DNA of 64,000 nucleotides from Steromphala cineraria (Eukaryota; Mollusca; Gastropoda; Trochida; Trochidae), in NCBI GenBank assembly GCA_916613615.1, contig OU744736.1, positions 7,218,224-7,282,223 on the forward strand, read 5' to 3'. Shown here piece by piece: positions 45,701 through 55,030 of this stretch. Each line of letters starts with the position of its first letter. Within the stretch, counting starts at the first letter, position 1. Position numbers and translations under genes: made by a program. The notes beneath the pieces are model-generated. The model was not told the DNA's origin. It made no database searches and was given only the letters and a program-made list of their open reading frames with translations.

Positions 45701-47611
45701 TGATGACAGAGGTTTGTCCCTGAGTAAAGGCTAGTCAATGGTGACTTCATCAATTAGGCTTGGTAATTTCTTTTGTGACTATCTTAGATGGAAAAAACCC
45801 TCTTTAAGTCATGTTCAAGGTTTATTTGTGTTAATAAAGTCAAAGAACCAATAACAGTATATCTTTATAAATTTCATAACAATAGAACTTACTTGAGATG
45901 CCAAAAATCCTTCTAAAAGATCAAAATGCAAGATCTGTTACATGTAAATATTATTCTTCAGTTAAAGTCAGGTGTTTGCCTCTTCTGTTCCCCAGATTGT
46001 GGCGTAACGTCAGTGAAGCAGTGATCAAGTCAGACATGCACCGGGCGACGGAGGAGAAGCACTTTCTAGAAGAACGACAACGTAATGGTGCACGGGAACG
46101 GAAGGCAAAACTTGAGGAATGGGTTCCCAAGTACTTCGAGCGAGATTTGATCACAGGGGGCTGGATCTATAAACATATTGAGTGAGTTTATCGCTGATGT
46201 CCCCTTGAAACACTTTATTGATATTTCAGTATTTTATCAGTTTTGATCAATGCAGATATTTGATAGGTAATTTTCATTTTACTCTTAACGAGGTTGACAA
46301 TTAACGTGTTGAATTGAAGAACATTCATATCATCAAAAAGTGTCTTAAATTGAAGTAAGACTGATTTCAAAATGCTACGACACACTCTGAAGTACACTCT
46401 GAAGTCTCAGGCTCATGAGGATTGTTTTCATGCCATGAAAAACCTTGTTTGATCTCTAGAAAAAAAAGACAGATAAAAGACTTAAATCTGATGTACAGAA
46501 AAATTAAAATGATAATTAGAATCTCATCCTTCTTAGAAATGTGTGAAAACTCTTTTGAAAATCAGATATAGTTACAAGTCAATAAAAATAAACAATACTC
46601 CCCCATTGACTATTAAGAGTCCGAATCTGACCCCCCTTAAAAAATCCTGTATCCACCACTGCAATTCTATCCTGTATTCCCAATGATTTAAAAACTAACC
46701 ATATTTCTCCACAGTATGCGACCGTGGGACCCAATCAATGACCTAGTGCAGTATGAGAATGAGTACATCATCCAGACCCACACACGACACCGCACTCCCG
46801 TCGTACGCACCATGAGTATCACTAGTCTCGAGCAGAAGCCGGACAAGCAGTCTTTTTTGTTGGCAAAGATTCCTCGTGTTCAGCGGTCCAACACCCGTAG
46901 GCGAGAGGAAAGTGGCAGTTCCACTCCTGACCCTGAAGTGAGACATGAGAGTGACTCTTCAGAATGCACAAGTGAGTATAGGAACTCTTTGCTTCATAAT
47001 TGAAGCAGACATAGTTCCTCTTGAATATCATCATACATTGAAGTTTTCCATTTATGATATTTTTCTTATACTAAAGAATGTGTCAAATAGCTGAAAACAT
47101 GTTAATCTCTACTCACTCATTCAATTAAAAACTTTTTAATGGTCATAGTTTATGTAGAATTGTTTAGATTGATTCATTTGTCAAAGGGAGATAGTTCTTG
47201 TTCTATGTTTATTCTTCATACAAAACGACAAAAAAAAATCCAGAAATATATCAAAACTGTCTCTAGCTCTATAAATGATATATATGATCAACCATTGGCA
47301 GAAATTGCTCCAAGAAGTGTTTGACACTAATTCTCATTCACTTTACTTCAGCTCCCGGCAGCAAACACCAGTCCCAAAGCAACGGCAAGGTGCGAGTATC
47401 GGAGGAGAACTTCTCCAAGCTTGTGGAGCCCCTGGTGCAGCTGCAGCAGGATGTGAGACAGTCCATGAAGACTCTCCAGCAGCAGATGTTCCAGATACAA
47501 CGGGCACAGGAGGCTCAAGCCAACATGGTCGCTCGCGGGAACGGTCGGGAGTGGATCATACTGGCAGTAGTTCTTGCTGCACAGGTTGTTCTGCAGTGGC
47601 TCTTCAGATAG
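27714..47611 (+). CDS. OSBPL8: ORP5/ORP8-type oxysterol-binding protein-related protein, 20-exon model
   Basis: Joining 20 exons gives 851 codons plus a stop, close to human ORP8 (889 residues) and ORP5 (879). ORP5/8 sit in the ER by a C-terminal anchor and exchange phosphatidylserine for PI4P at contacts with the plasma membrane; that role is taken from the family. Visible in the sequence: a basic run before the PH domain (79-93), a PH domain (about 108-228) ending in the conserved [11 protein letters not shown], an acidic disordered linker (230-322), and the ORD from 347, opening [20 protein letters not shown]. The ORD carries [10 protein letters not shown] (414-423) and the signature E443-Q444 plus ISHHPP (445-450), whose two histidines contact the PI4P headgroup in this family. 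A glutamine-rich coiled coil and the hydrophobic segment at about 832-850 close the protein. Every exon junction keeps phase and all introns are GT-AG. The first exon is the weakest part. Invertebrates usually have one gene for the vertebrate ORP5/ORP8 pair. Confidence 0.95.
27751..31017 (+). other. Intron 1 of the ORP gene (if exon 1 is right)
   Basis: 3.3 kb, AT-rich. 29030-29250 is CpG-richer (CCGGCGAGCGTCGTCACG, AACGCCGACGC) and could hold an alternative first exon. 30470-30700 has loose copies of AAAGGGTTCACAA. No coding exon is supported. Confidence 0.5.
31018..31112 (+). CDS. OSBPL8: ORP5/8 exon 2, disordered N-terminus
   Basis: The exon lies between a pyrimidine-rich acceptor (TTCTCTTGACAG) and the donor AGT|GTGAGT. 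It encodes about residues 13-44, rich in Pro, Ser and Asp (begins [10 protein letters not shown], ends QRMRAS). It is much more GC- and CpG-rich than the surrounding intron. It starts in phase 1 and ends on a codon boundary. The ORP5/8 N-terminus is poorly conserved, so this exon is supported by splice sites and composition, not by homology. Confidence 0.75.
31265..31420. promoter_or_regulatory. CpG-dense patch in ORP intron 2
   Basis: GTAGCGCGAG, TTTCGCC, a CRE-like TGATGTCACTATAG, CGGCCGTTGC and CTAAGATGG cluster in about 150 bp. It lies upstream of exon 3, whose Met71 could start a short isoform. A speculative internal promoter. Confidence 0.2.
31633..31734 (+). CDS. OSBPL8: ORP5/8 exon 3, N-terminal segment before the basic run
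   Basis: Acceptor CCTTCCAG, donor AAG|GTAAGT; 34 whole codons. It encodes residues 45-78, beginning SESRLF and ending MSKRESLK, which matches the SESKLY and KKESLK portions of human ORP8. Met71 sits in an acceptable start context (AAGATGT) and could start a shorter isoform that keeps the whole PH domain. Confidence 0.9.
33359..33512. mobile_element. Pogo-like MITE in ORP intron 3
   Basis: Inverted ends CAGTAGAACTTGGATATAGC and GTTATATCCGGGTTCTACTG, with TA on each side. 154 bp, no coding capacity. The ends resemble non-autonomous pogo/Tigger-type elements common in animals. Confidence 0.75.
33742..33930 (+). CDS. OSBPL8: ORP5/8 exon 4, basic run and first half of the PH domain
   Basis: Acceptor TTGTAACAG, donor AAG|GTGGGT; 63 codons, residues 79-141. 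It opens [18 protein letters not shown], a basic stretch that in vertebrate ORP5/8 aids plasma-membrane phosphoinositide binding. The start of the PH fold follows ([20 protein letters not shown], then [17 protein letters not shown]). Similarity to human ORP8 is very high. Confidence 0.97.
34503..34625 (+). CDS. OSBPL8: ORP5/8 exon 5, PH domain middle
   Basis: Acceptor GGTTACAG, donor AAG|GTATGA; 41 codons, residues 142-182. It contains [20 protein letters not shown] and [15 protein letters not shown], near-identical in character to the human ORP8 PH domain. Confidence 0.97.
35150..35290. mobile_element. Partial copy of the same MITE family in ORP intron 5
   Basis: Internal AATCAACAAAAATATTACCC and right end TTTTGTTTCCACAAATATAC then AGACTGTCCTTTAACA. 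The internal part matches 55107-55130. Confidence 0.5.
36399..36483 (+). CDS. OSBPL8: ORP5/8 exon 6, PH domain
   Basis: Acceptor TGTTACAG, donor G|GTTAGT; 28 codons plus one base. It begins [15 protein letters not shown] and ends in the split Gly211 codon. The human counterpart begins GPKGEAVGAITQPLP. Confidence 0.96.
38547..38729 (+). CDS. OSBPL8: ORP5/8 exon 7, end of PH domain and start of linker
   Basis: Acceptor TATTTGCAG, donor CAAG|GTGAGT; 183 nt, phase 1 at both ends. It encodes [13 protein letters not shown], the C-terminal PH helix with its invariant tryptophan (W214), then an acidic Ser/Asn-rich linker ending EKHFEGQ. The linker is expected to be disordered. Confidence 0.96.
39209..39232 (+). 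repeat. Duplicated splice acceptor of ORP exon 8
   Basis: ATTCCCTGTGTACAGGTCTA plus GATGAA repeats the sequence across the true acceptor at 39311-39335 (TTTCCTTGTGTACAGGTCTA plus GATGAA). Use of the upstream copy would add 103 nt and hit an in-frame TAA near 39297. Confidence 0.85.
39325..39476 (+). CDS. OSBPL8: ORP5/8 exon 8, acidic linker
   Basis: Acceptor TTGTGTACAG, donor ATT|GTAAGA; two bases then 50 codons (residues 273-322). It is rich in Asp, Glu and Ser (for example [17 protein letters not shown]). The sequence around this acceptor is duplicated about 103 bp upstream (39209-39232), creating a decoy acceptor. Confidence 0.93.
39747..39818 (+). CDS. OSBPL8: ORP5/8 exon 9, linker to ORD
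   Basis: Acceptor GGTTGCAG, donor CAG|GTAGGT; 24 codons, residues 323-346. It ends [12 protein letters not shown], matching human [12 protein letters not shown] just before the ORD. Confidence 0.96.
40220..40332 (+). CDS. OSBPL8: ORP5/8 exon 10, start of the ORD
   Basis: Acceptor GCCTCCAG, donor GA|GTGAGT; 37 codons plus two bases. It encodes the ORD opening [20 protein letters not shown] followed by [17 protein letters not shown], almost identical to ORP8. The leucine-rich segment (LPTFILE, 358-364) belongs to the part of the ORD that lines or lids the lipid pocket in this family. Confidence 0.98.
40502..40864. mobile_element. hAT-type non-autonomous element with perfect 8-bp target duplication
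   Basis: Ends CAGGGATGCAGA and TCTGCATCCCTG are exact inverted repeats. GTAGAATC occurs immediately before (40494-40501) and after (40865-40872). An 8-bp duplication and CAGGG termini fit the hAT superfamily. The interior repeats CAATCGG(T/A)CA several times near both ends, in inverted arrangement. It lies in the ORP intron between exons 10 and 11. Confidence 0.85.
41119..41200 (+). CDS. OSBPL8: ORP5/8 exon 11, ORD
   Basis: Acceptor TCTCCCCAG, donor AAG|GTACCT. The first base completes Asp384, then 27 codons ending [12 protein letters not shown], a stretch shared with human ORP8. Confidence 0.98.
41608..41706 (+). CDS. OSBPL8: ORP5/8 exon 12, ORD with [10 protein letters not shown]
   Basis: Acceptor TGTTTCCAG, donor CAG|GTTGGT; 33 codons, residues 412-444. 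It carries the ORP hallmark [10 protein letters not shown] and ends TFYIAEQ. The last two residues start the family signature, which continues in the next exon. Confidence 0.98.
42084..42180 (+). CDS. OSBPL8: ORP5/8 exon 13, ORP signature ISHHPP
   Basis: Acceptor TTATACAG, donor G|GTAAGT; 32 codons plus one base. It begins [12 protein letters not shown]; with the preceding EQ this is the ORP signature, having Ile in place of the usual Val. His447-His448 are the pair required for PI4P binding in ORPs. It ends [10 protein letters not shown], as in ORP8. Confidence 0.98.
42655..42753 (+). CDS. OSBPL8: ORP5/8 exon 14, ORD beta-barrel
   Basis: Acceptor CTATTGCAG, donor AAG|GTGAGT; 99 nt, phase 1 at both ends. 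It encodes [20 protein letters not shown] and ends TMPYAHCK, matching ORP8. Confidence 0.97.
43185..43282 (+). CDS. OSBPL8: ORP5/8 exon 15, ORD beta-barrel
   Basis: Acceptor CTACTTCAG, donor AAG|GTTTGT; two bases then 32 codons. It encodes [20 protein letters not shown] and ends ELEFKLK, matching the human segment that ends LEFKLK. Confidence 0.97.
43565..43690 (+). CDS. OSBPL8: ORP5/8 exon 16, ORD
   Basis: Acceptor ATTTGCAG, donor GGG|GTGAGT; 42 codons, residues 543-584. It begins [19 protein letters not shown] and ends [10 protein letters not shown], aligned with human PFLGSSD and EVFITDKKT. Confidence 0.97.
43846..43967 (+). mobile_element. Penelope-like element 3' fragment in ORP intron 16
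   Basis: Contains a short stem around GTGT/ACAC followed by CGAAACGTCG, AATAAAGAAGTTGTAAATCC and CCAACTTCTAAATGCCTCTT. It is collinear with the minus-strand copy at 5966-6105 and has the same orientation as the gene. Confidence 0.5.
44069..45225. mobile_element. Repeat element with palindromic entry and 162-bp internal array, ORP intron 16
   Basis: Entry near 44069 is a palindrome around CTACGACGTAG flanked by CCCCCG and CGGGGG, followed by GTCC-rich sequence. Then come four or more copies of a 162-bp unit (44141-44860; marker ACTTTGTCTCGTTTCCGGAG at about 44297, 44459, 44621 and 44783). A second CGGGGGTATGTGAGC block near 45193 marks the other end. A pogo-like MITE sits in the last unit. 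Confidence 0.6.
44855..45018. mobile_element. Pogo-like MITE nested in a tandem-repeat element
   Basis: Ends CAGTCGAACCTCGGATACCC and CAAGGTTCGACTG, TA on each side, 164 bp. It interrupts a copy of the 162-bp unit after GGTATGGAAG; repeat sequence resumes with GTGCTGTTGTGCC. It is therefore younger than the array around it. Confidence 0.75.
45398..45498 (+). CDS. OSBPL8: ORP5/8 exon 17, ORD
   Basis: Acceptor CCCTCCAG, donor AG|GTCAGT; 33 codons plus two bases. It begins [20 protein letters not shown], the counterpart of human SEVFWNPTPDIK, and ends EMESE with the arginine codon split. The intron before it is one of the longest in the ORD part and is filled with repeats. Confidence 0.96.
45996..46181 (+). 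CDS. OSBPL8: ORP5/8 exon 18, ORD C-terminal helices
   Basis: Acceptor GTTCCCCAG, donor GA|GTGAGT; 186 nt. It begins [20 protein letters not shown], followed by a charged helix (residues [17 protein letters not shown]). In ORPs this helix supplies basic and acidic residues that close around the lipid headgroup. It ends GGWIYKHI. Confidence 0.97.
46715..46971 (+). CDS. OSBPL8: ORP5/8 exon 19, end of ORD and basic linker
   Basis: Acceptor CTCCACAG, donor A|GTGAGT; 257 nt. It encodes [20 protein letters not shown] (human TRPWDPLNDMIQFE), then a basic, Ser-rich disordered linker ([18 protein letters not shown]). Proposed function of the linker: spacing the ORD from the membrane anchor. Confidence 0.96.
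47352..47611 (+). CDS. OSBPL8: ORP5/8 last coding exon, coiled coil and ER anchor
   Basis: Acceptor TTACTTCAG; the first two bases complete Thr766; stop TAG at 47609-47611. After a Ser/Gln/Lys-rich start comes a heptad-like helix ([20 protein letters not shown], continuing [16 protein letters not shown]). The last residues, [19 protein letters not shown] then Arg, form a single tail-anchor membrane segment like the one at the ORP5/8 C-terminus. Confidence 0.95.
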
Positions 47612-47840
47612 ATGTGGGATTGGAGTTAATACTTAGAGACGCTGGATCTTCATATAGAGGGATATTGGAGATGGTATTTGAAACACTCTATCATCAGATA
47701 GAGAGGTGAATGGAAATGGTACTTAAAGATGATGGTTCTGCAGATATATAGATAGGAATTGGTACCTAGAAACACTGGATCTGCAGATAGAGAGATGATT
47801 GTAAAGTACATAGAGACGCTGGATCTTCAGATAAAGGTTA
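47585..47840 (+). repeat. Degenerate tandem repeat beginning at the ORP stop codon
   Basis: CTCTTCAGATAGA (containing the stop), CTGGATCTTCATATAGAGG, TATCATCAGATAGAGAGG, GTTCTGCAGATATATAG, CTGGATCTGCAGATAGAGAG and CTGGATCTTCAGATAAAGG recur at roughly 35-65 bp. The first unit overlaps the last codons of the ORP reading frame. Confidence 0.65.
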
Positions 47841-48580
47841 TCGGTGAACGTGAGACAGAATGGAAGAATTAGTAGATACAACAGTGCTATCTTGAACCTG
47901 TTTGTCACAGTGTTGGGGAATGTTTAGGTAAAGAAGTTCTAGGAGAAGCACTTACAGACTTGATTGCAGGTTGTCATACAGTTGTTCTTTAGGTTGAGGA
48001 GTGATTGAAAGGCTGGATCCAATTGTAGATACAAGGCGTCATTGAAAGTGCTATCTGAGATGCTGAATCTGTGTGTCTCGACATTTGGGAATTGCAGAAC
48101 TATCAGGCTATCAATTGTACATACAAGGACAAGTTGAGTTTGTCACTATGTTAGGGGATGTTTGGCTAGAAGAATTGAGTAAAGGGACTCACTGGTCCAA
48201 TTTCAGATACAAGGGAAACATAGTAACCAAGTATTGCATCCTTTTGTCGCTCTGTCCTGGGAGATGTTAGGACAAAGGAGCTGTTAACAAAGAACTTACA
48301 GACAACTGGACCCAGAGACTTTGAACAAAGTGCTATCTGCAGCTGAATCTTTTGGAGGGAATGTTGGCAGACCGGTGTTAGTGTATAGATGACATTGCTG
48401 CAAATGAGTGCAGTTACATCAGAAAGTGTAGGAGTTGATGGTTACGTGGTCGAGAAAAATGGAAATTACCAGGTATTAGGTCTTTGTGTATCAATACTAG
48501 TATATACATTTGTAATGTATAGATGGACTCATGAGATGTATGGACTGTAAATTAGAGGACCTTGTACAGTGCAAAGTGCT

Positions 48581-48586
48581 AATAAA
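48581..48586 (+). terminator. Candidate proximal poly(A) signal AATAAA
   Basis: AATAAA 970 nt after the stop codon, followed by a short GU-rich stretch (TATGTGTTGTC). It would give a short 3' UTR. Confidence 0.3.
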
Positions 48587-49302
48587 TATGTGTTGTCAAT
48601 GAAGATCAGGATTACCCAAAAATTCTCTGTGTGTTCCCAAATAAGCTTGGACTCGAGACCAAATGTTGATATTTGCAAAGCTTTATTGAGATTTGTACCA
48701 ACCTTGATATGCACTTAACAAAATCAGATCAGATTGTTTCAATAAGGAATCCTTCTTGTAGGTATTAAGTCAATTCTTGTAGATATCAAGTGACACGTGA
48801 AACACACCAAGCAAGATGTCATTCACCAAAGCTGTGCAATGGGGAACATTATGAGCGCCAACTCGCATCTCACACATGAACCTGTGCAATGAAGGAGAAG
48901 ACTTGACAACAGCAGTCTAAGCGTCTTGTTGTCTATCATTTTGGGTACAGCGGCAATGGTCTGATGGGTAATCTTTAGATGAAATTAATTCAAGGTCATG
49001 TTCAGGAATTCACATACAAGTTTTGCAATCCTTGATGGAAATTTGTTGAATTGCACAGTGGACATACCCAAAGGCTTGACATCTTATGTGACTGTGAACT
49101 GTGGAACTGTTCAAGAGTGCATGGATCTCAGTTTTGCAGTCCTTATTGACAAGCCTTTAAAAGTGTTCAAGACTGCACCAACCCCAAAGCCTGACGTCCT
49201 ATGTGACTATGTGGAAATGTTCACTAGTGCACAGAATTCAAGATTTACAAACCTTAGTGATAAGTCTTAATAGGTTCGAAGAGTGGACATTCTTGAAGGC
49301 TA

Positions 49303-49308
49303 AATAAA
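49303..49308 (+). terminator. Candidate poly(A) signal AATAAA
   Basis: AATAAA in the context GGCTAAATAAAATTAATGG, 1.7 kb past the stop. The downstream GU-rich element is weak. Confidence 0.2.
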
Positions 49309-52300
49309 ATTAATGGAAGTTGACCGTTGGTCATCATAAGGTCAATGACCTGTCTTGAAGTCATGCAATCTTGGGAGAGAGATGAAACAATGTGTTCAAT
49401 ATTGCACAAACTGTTCAACCATGATCATTCTTTTACACCAGTTGAACAATTCAACATTGGTCACATGCACAACGCCATGTTTCAAGTCTTCATTGCAGAA
49501 GTCATCCTTGCAAGCCAGTCAAGTAACCAAGAGAATAGATATATATATCCAAGTTATTTGTTTACATGATTGTTTATTCATGTCGGTATTGCACCCCCAT
49601 ATGCTGATATTATGGTCTCACATATACATAATTCATACAATCAGGTTTCTTTTACAAACCAATGGTCTCCATTGGCAAGCATCATAGGAAATTATTTAGA
49701 AGGTTTAATGGCACATTAAGTGAACAAGTAGATCAAAACACGTCAAATAAAAAGTTTATCTAAGAAAGCTTTGTGTAATATCACCAATTTAGACCAATAT
49801 TTAAAGCCAACCTGGCCTAAGATTAATCGTTAATTGTCAGTTCTGTGAATCTTTTTGTTAACATGTATTGGTAGATATTCATGGATTTAGATATATTGTA
49901 TAATAATAATAAGGTTATGTAGCATGGGAACGATAGTTCTTGCCAATTTAGTTTTAGGCATTGTTTTTGTTTGAATAAGGTCATGTTAGATAAATATTCA
50001 GCTGAGATTTTCTATTTGAGATTATTTGTTGTTTTTTTAAACTTGTGCAAAATTTAGCTTATTTTTGGTGCTTTTGGTTTCATTGTAACATTATATAGAT
50101 AAGGTTGTAGATTGAGCATTTAACTTTGCCAACATTTCACAGTTTCTTTTATATTTACATTGCACATTGTATCCTAGTTCTATATTTAAGAGTCTTGTTA
50201 TTCAGATCAGCAAGATAAGTAAAATTGTCTCGTTCATAAACATAAAGGCATATATTAGAACTTTATCAACAGGAGCAATGAAAGACAACAGCAAAAGCAT
50301 CTAAGGGAGATAACTGTTGCTACCTTCATTATAAAAAGTCTAAAGAAAATACCAATGATTTGATTTCGTGTCTGTTTACCATAAAAGTTGTTAGGTGACA
50401 AAATAGGTCTTAGAGCTTTACAATTTCAATTTCAACAAAACAAGTTTTGCTGGTACAAATTTTGCTTTTATCACCTGTTTGATAATAGTAACAATTCATT
50501 TGGCAGAACTTGATGATCTTGCAGTCAGATATATGTCTTGCCTCGCATGCTCTTCTTGTGGGGGATAACAATTTTATTATTACTTAAGAATTAACAACTG
50601 TTTATTTGCATGATAACTTTCATTCAATTGGACCTAAGAGATACCTGAGCACTTTCATGTATATAGAAGACTAGAGCTTCCAAGAGTCGATATTCTCGTA
50701 GTCTCTACAATGTTCCAACTTCTGTCTTACCATATATCTTTCTTGTACAAACTCAAACAATATTCATATCCTGGACTTATATTTTCCAAGCTCTCTAAGC
50801 GCCAAGATGGTAGGCCAATTTAATGACTGGTACTTGTCACTTGGCACCAAGAGAGTTAAGAAAATATATACAATCTCTAATCGACTGATTTCATTTACTT
50901 CTTATGATTTCTGAAAGTGTTGCTTTATCAACTGTTTTACTGATATATTCCTACATCTTTTGTGAGAATGTTATATAATAACTTCTTTGGGTTATTTCGA
51001 AGCCATGAATTGTTAATGTTTCATGTGTAATGTAAGATGAATTGTGTAGAAAGATGTTACTGTATAAAGGTATTGATGGAACAAGAAGTTTTACTGAATG
51101 TGCAATATCATGGTGACTGTTTCACTCTTGGAGATATTGGACATGTATGTATACAACTACAACACCAAATCTGTATCCAAATTCATTGTTTTTACACTTT
51201 AAGAACTGATAATTTTCATCAAAAATGAATTGGTATTCTCAATTCCAAGCCATTCTATTTATCTGTATATACATGTTATGTAATTGGATTGTATTGTTAA
51301 TATGTTTGTACATAGAACAATCACCATTTTGAAGTCAATCACTTTACTGTTAACTAGCAGGATAAAATCATCGAGGGTTCTATGCATCTGTCAGGAGTTG
51401 TATGTTTCAGTCATTAACGATGTTGTATTTATGATTATTGTGGCTTGTTTGATAGGAAGAAAATACTAAACAATCCACAAAGTGAAATTTCCTACGGTAA
51501 TTACAACAAAGTGATTGTACTAAGGATGATGAGCATAAAATTAGTAACAGGACTTGTTGACTGTCACTTATGTAACTTTTATGACACTTCAGTTATGTTG
51601 CTCTATACACGACAGGTTCCTCCACTGCCAGTAATAAAACAAAAGTTTCTTGTGAACCATCTCCTAGCATTTAACCAAATAATTTGTTTGATCTGAAGTT
51701 ACTGTTCAGGCAAAATGTTAAGCAATTGTCACCCTCATTCTTTTTAAAAAGGCTAGCGGCATGTAACAATAACTCACCTACTCTTTGAATATACGATTAC
51801 AAAAATATCTGTCAAATTCTTATTAAACTATCTTGGATAGTTCTCATAATTCAGTAAACAGGAATTGGTTATTTGGTGATTTAATGCTTTGCTTGTTGGT
51901 AGATGAAATGTTTGCTATAGATGAAGTATTTATTCTAGATTCTCATAGTTTAGGGAGGTGAAGTCAATGCATAATTGTTTTCTCAGATAGCTGTGAGTCT
52001 TAGTTTGAATGTTGGACAAGTTTGATTGTAGAAAATTCAACAATTGTTTGGGATCATCGTTGTCAAAACATTTTGCAGATATTGTTTGATATTAGTTTAA
52101 ATGCAGATTCATTTTTTATCAGTCTTGTTGTATCAAGATAGTTTTATCTTTAGGAAATGTTTAATTTGTTGCTGATAAAATGGTACACAACCATCACAGA
52201 TATACAGATATGTCTATTTAAATATCCACATGATAAGTGAAATGCAATATGTATACGGTATATATGAAACTAACTGAAAGGCATAATTGATCATCTCATA

Positions 52301-53079
52301 GTACGTTTATTTATAGATTTACTCACAATGAAGTTACCGATGATAATAGTTACCAAGTAATTTCATTTGGTAACAAGAACCATTGTCAGGAAAATTCTTG
52401 ACTATATTTATTGCTTTGATATGCTCTCTCAGGAAAAACTTCAAGTTCAATAATGTAATTTTGGATCTCCAAATTAATAACTGTCTCAGAACTAATATTC
52501 ATTTCATGGTTTTAAGACCTCTATTATTGAAGGTAATGGAAAATCTCTTTAGCAGGTTACAAGCTAACTGTGCATAAACTGTAGATTTACAATGAATTAA
52601 GAAATTATTTAGTAGTCATTAAATTAATAGTTTCAGTGAACTAAATCATTGATTTTTATTTTTTTAAATCTTCCAAGCCACATTTGGATGTGATGATAAT
52701 ATCAATATATCACTTGCTTTCCCTTTTTCAGATGTAGTGGAATTATTTTAATAGCCAAAAGACCATTATTTCATTAGTTTTAATTGACATAAATCACAGT
52801 GTTCTAAGTATTTAGACTAGAAATATTGTTAATGTTTAAGTTCCAATTTCTTTCTTTCTTTCTTTTTTTTCTTTGGCCCACCACTAATGGTTGAAACATT
52901 GTTACAGGTGTTAAACTCAAACTCACTCACACACTCTTTTGGTGGTTTGACATAATTATAAACTTACGTGCACATATTGTTTGAACAGTGGTGTAAAATA
53001 CAATAGGCTTTTATATTAAATTTTGACAAGTACTGTTATTATTTTGAACCTGTTTTTACAAAAGACATTTTGTTATCTC

Positions 53080-54420
53080 TCTTATTTGTCCAAAGATTTA
53101 AAACATGTTGAGAACATGAACTAATTACTTCGATTCACATGTCCAACACCATCATAATACAAAAACATGTTTCATATTGGTAAAGAATTGATGTAATCAT
53201 TTGATTTTACTGATAACCTTGTGATTTTTCATATTTTCACAATATTCTTTGATCATTGTTTTTTCATTTAATTTTGAATATCAATTATTTTCTGACAATT
53301 CACGAACATCAACAATTATTTCCTTGATATAATAATATTATTGTTTCATTATCCAAACTTGTTTTCTGATGAGTTCATAGATTTCCTTAAAGGTTATCAT
53401 CTATTTATGATTTCACAAACTTAACCCTTTTTTTATTTCACAATTGTTCATCACTTGTGTTATGATAGTTGTAGCATGTCCAAATATCATTTTCATAATT
53501 CACTTTTAAGAATTTCTTCTAATATCTTAGATTTCATAAGTGTTCAACATTCATGATGATTTGAAATATGACTTGAATAATGTTAACATGATTTTACAAA
53601 TGTCCATAAATGTGATTGTAGAGATTCCTAAAAATAATATCAAGATGGTTTCATATTTCATATTTTTGATGTATTGCACAACATTACAATGGTTTCACAA
53701 ATGTCCATAATTTCTAATGATTTCAGAGATGTTTGAACAAAATTATAATGATTTCACAAATGTTCACTATTTCCTAGATTTCTGAGATGCCTGAAAACAA
53801 TATTATTATTATTATAATTCTTTAAATGTTAATACTTTTATGTTATAATTAAAAAATGGTTAAAACAAAATAAGGATAATTTCACAAATTTTCAACATGA
53901 TGATTTTAGATGTCCATTGTCCGTGATGACAGAAGCGCCTTGAACAATATTATGATTATTCATCGTAAATGTCAATTCGGGGGATTTAATTGATGTCTAG
54001 TTTATAAGATGATATGTTCACAAATGTCCATCAGTCATGAAGATTTCAAAGACAAATGAAACAATATTAAAATTAATTCGTTACAAACTGATATTCATGT
54101 CTTAGAAGATGTCTGTTCATTTCACACATGTCCAATATTCATGATGACTTAAAAATAACCTAAATGATTGTCCAGCATTCTAGTGATTTCAAGAGATATT
54201 GAAAAACATTAAGATAATTTTATTTATGTCAAATCTTCATGTTTTAATTTATGTCTATTGAGATGATTTAAAAGTGTCAAATATTCACAATAATTTCTAA
54301 TCACATCTTGAACTATGTAATACATTATCACAAATGTTCAAATGTTTTAATTCTTTCAATTGATTAAGATATAAAATTGTCCAGTAAAGATTGTACAACT
54401 ATGTTCACACTTGGAGACTC
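53080..54420. repeat. Loose AT-rich repeat with TTTCACAAATGTCCA
   Basis: Variants of ATGATTTCACAAATGTTCA and AATATTCATGATGATTT appear many times at irregular spacing. No coding potential. Possibly part of the distal 3' UTR. Confidence 0.5.
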
Positions 54421-54594
54421 AAGAGCTTTTCACCACAATCAGTTATGGAACATGAAGTGCAATTATCTTCCTTCTATCTAGGTTCCTGTATGGAGCCACA
54501 CAAACATTCACCTTATATACTTTGTTTTTCTTTTATTTGTTGATATGCTAGTGGATAGGTGATTGTAATGGAAAGATATTACTTTTTTCCATGA

Positions 54595-54600
54595 AATAAA
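54595..54600 (+). terminator. Candidate distal poly(A) signal AATAAA
   Basis: AATAAA followed 28-45 nt later by a U/GU-rich element (GTCTGTGTTCTTTT), the best-formed 3'-end signal in the region. The first transposon-like repeat downstream starts about 430 bp later, which fits a gene end here. Confidence 0.4.
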
Positions 54601-55030
54601 GTTCACAGTTGAAGGAATGTCATCATGTCTGTGTTCTTTTAACATTTGAAATGAAATTATGAAAACATCTACCAAAAAAAGGCTGAAGAAGAACTTCCAT
54701 CATCTGCCATCATGAGATGGAAATATATAATTTGTAGACAAATTGAAGTTATCTTTGTATTGGGAAACCTTCATGAAACAGGGAGAAGAAGTTCAAGGAC
54801 AGAATTATATTAAACATTATCAACGACTGGTTATCTGTTGAAAATATGAGAATAAATTTGAAGCACCCTTAAAATTTCTTCCAAGGCGGACCAATTGGTA
54901 GACATATTAATCAGCATCAATTTTGCAGAATAATGGATCATTCATTTGATCACAAAATCAAAAGAATTAGAAGGATTGTGCAATGTTATGATAGCATGTC
55001 TTCCATAGTCCAATCAAGACTAAATGTAAT

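Larger units (their letters stand above)
47612..54620 (+). other. OSBPL8: Probable 3' UTR of the ORP5/8 gene (extent uncertain)
   Basis: No convincing coding exon follows the stop for about 7 kb. The first 0.9 kb is made of degenerate copies of a unit containing CTGGATCTTCAGATAGA. 48995-49340 shows a second degenerate repeat of about 125 bp. From 49.3 to 54.6 kb I see no inverted-repeat transposon, unlike every comparable stretch of the window, which would suit transcribed UTR. 53.0-54.4 kb carries loose repeats of TTTCACAAATGTCCA. How far the mature UTR extends depends on which poly(A) site is used. Confidence 0.45.

Noticed and set aside
47275..47709. 144-codon frame overlapping the last ORP exon
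   Set aside because: It is the shadow of exon 20 in another frame; the true frame carries the coiled coil and membrane anchor.
48998..49270. 90-codon frame after the ORP stop
   Set aside because: It lies in a degenerate 125-bp repeat in the probable 3' UTR and has no domain character.
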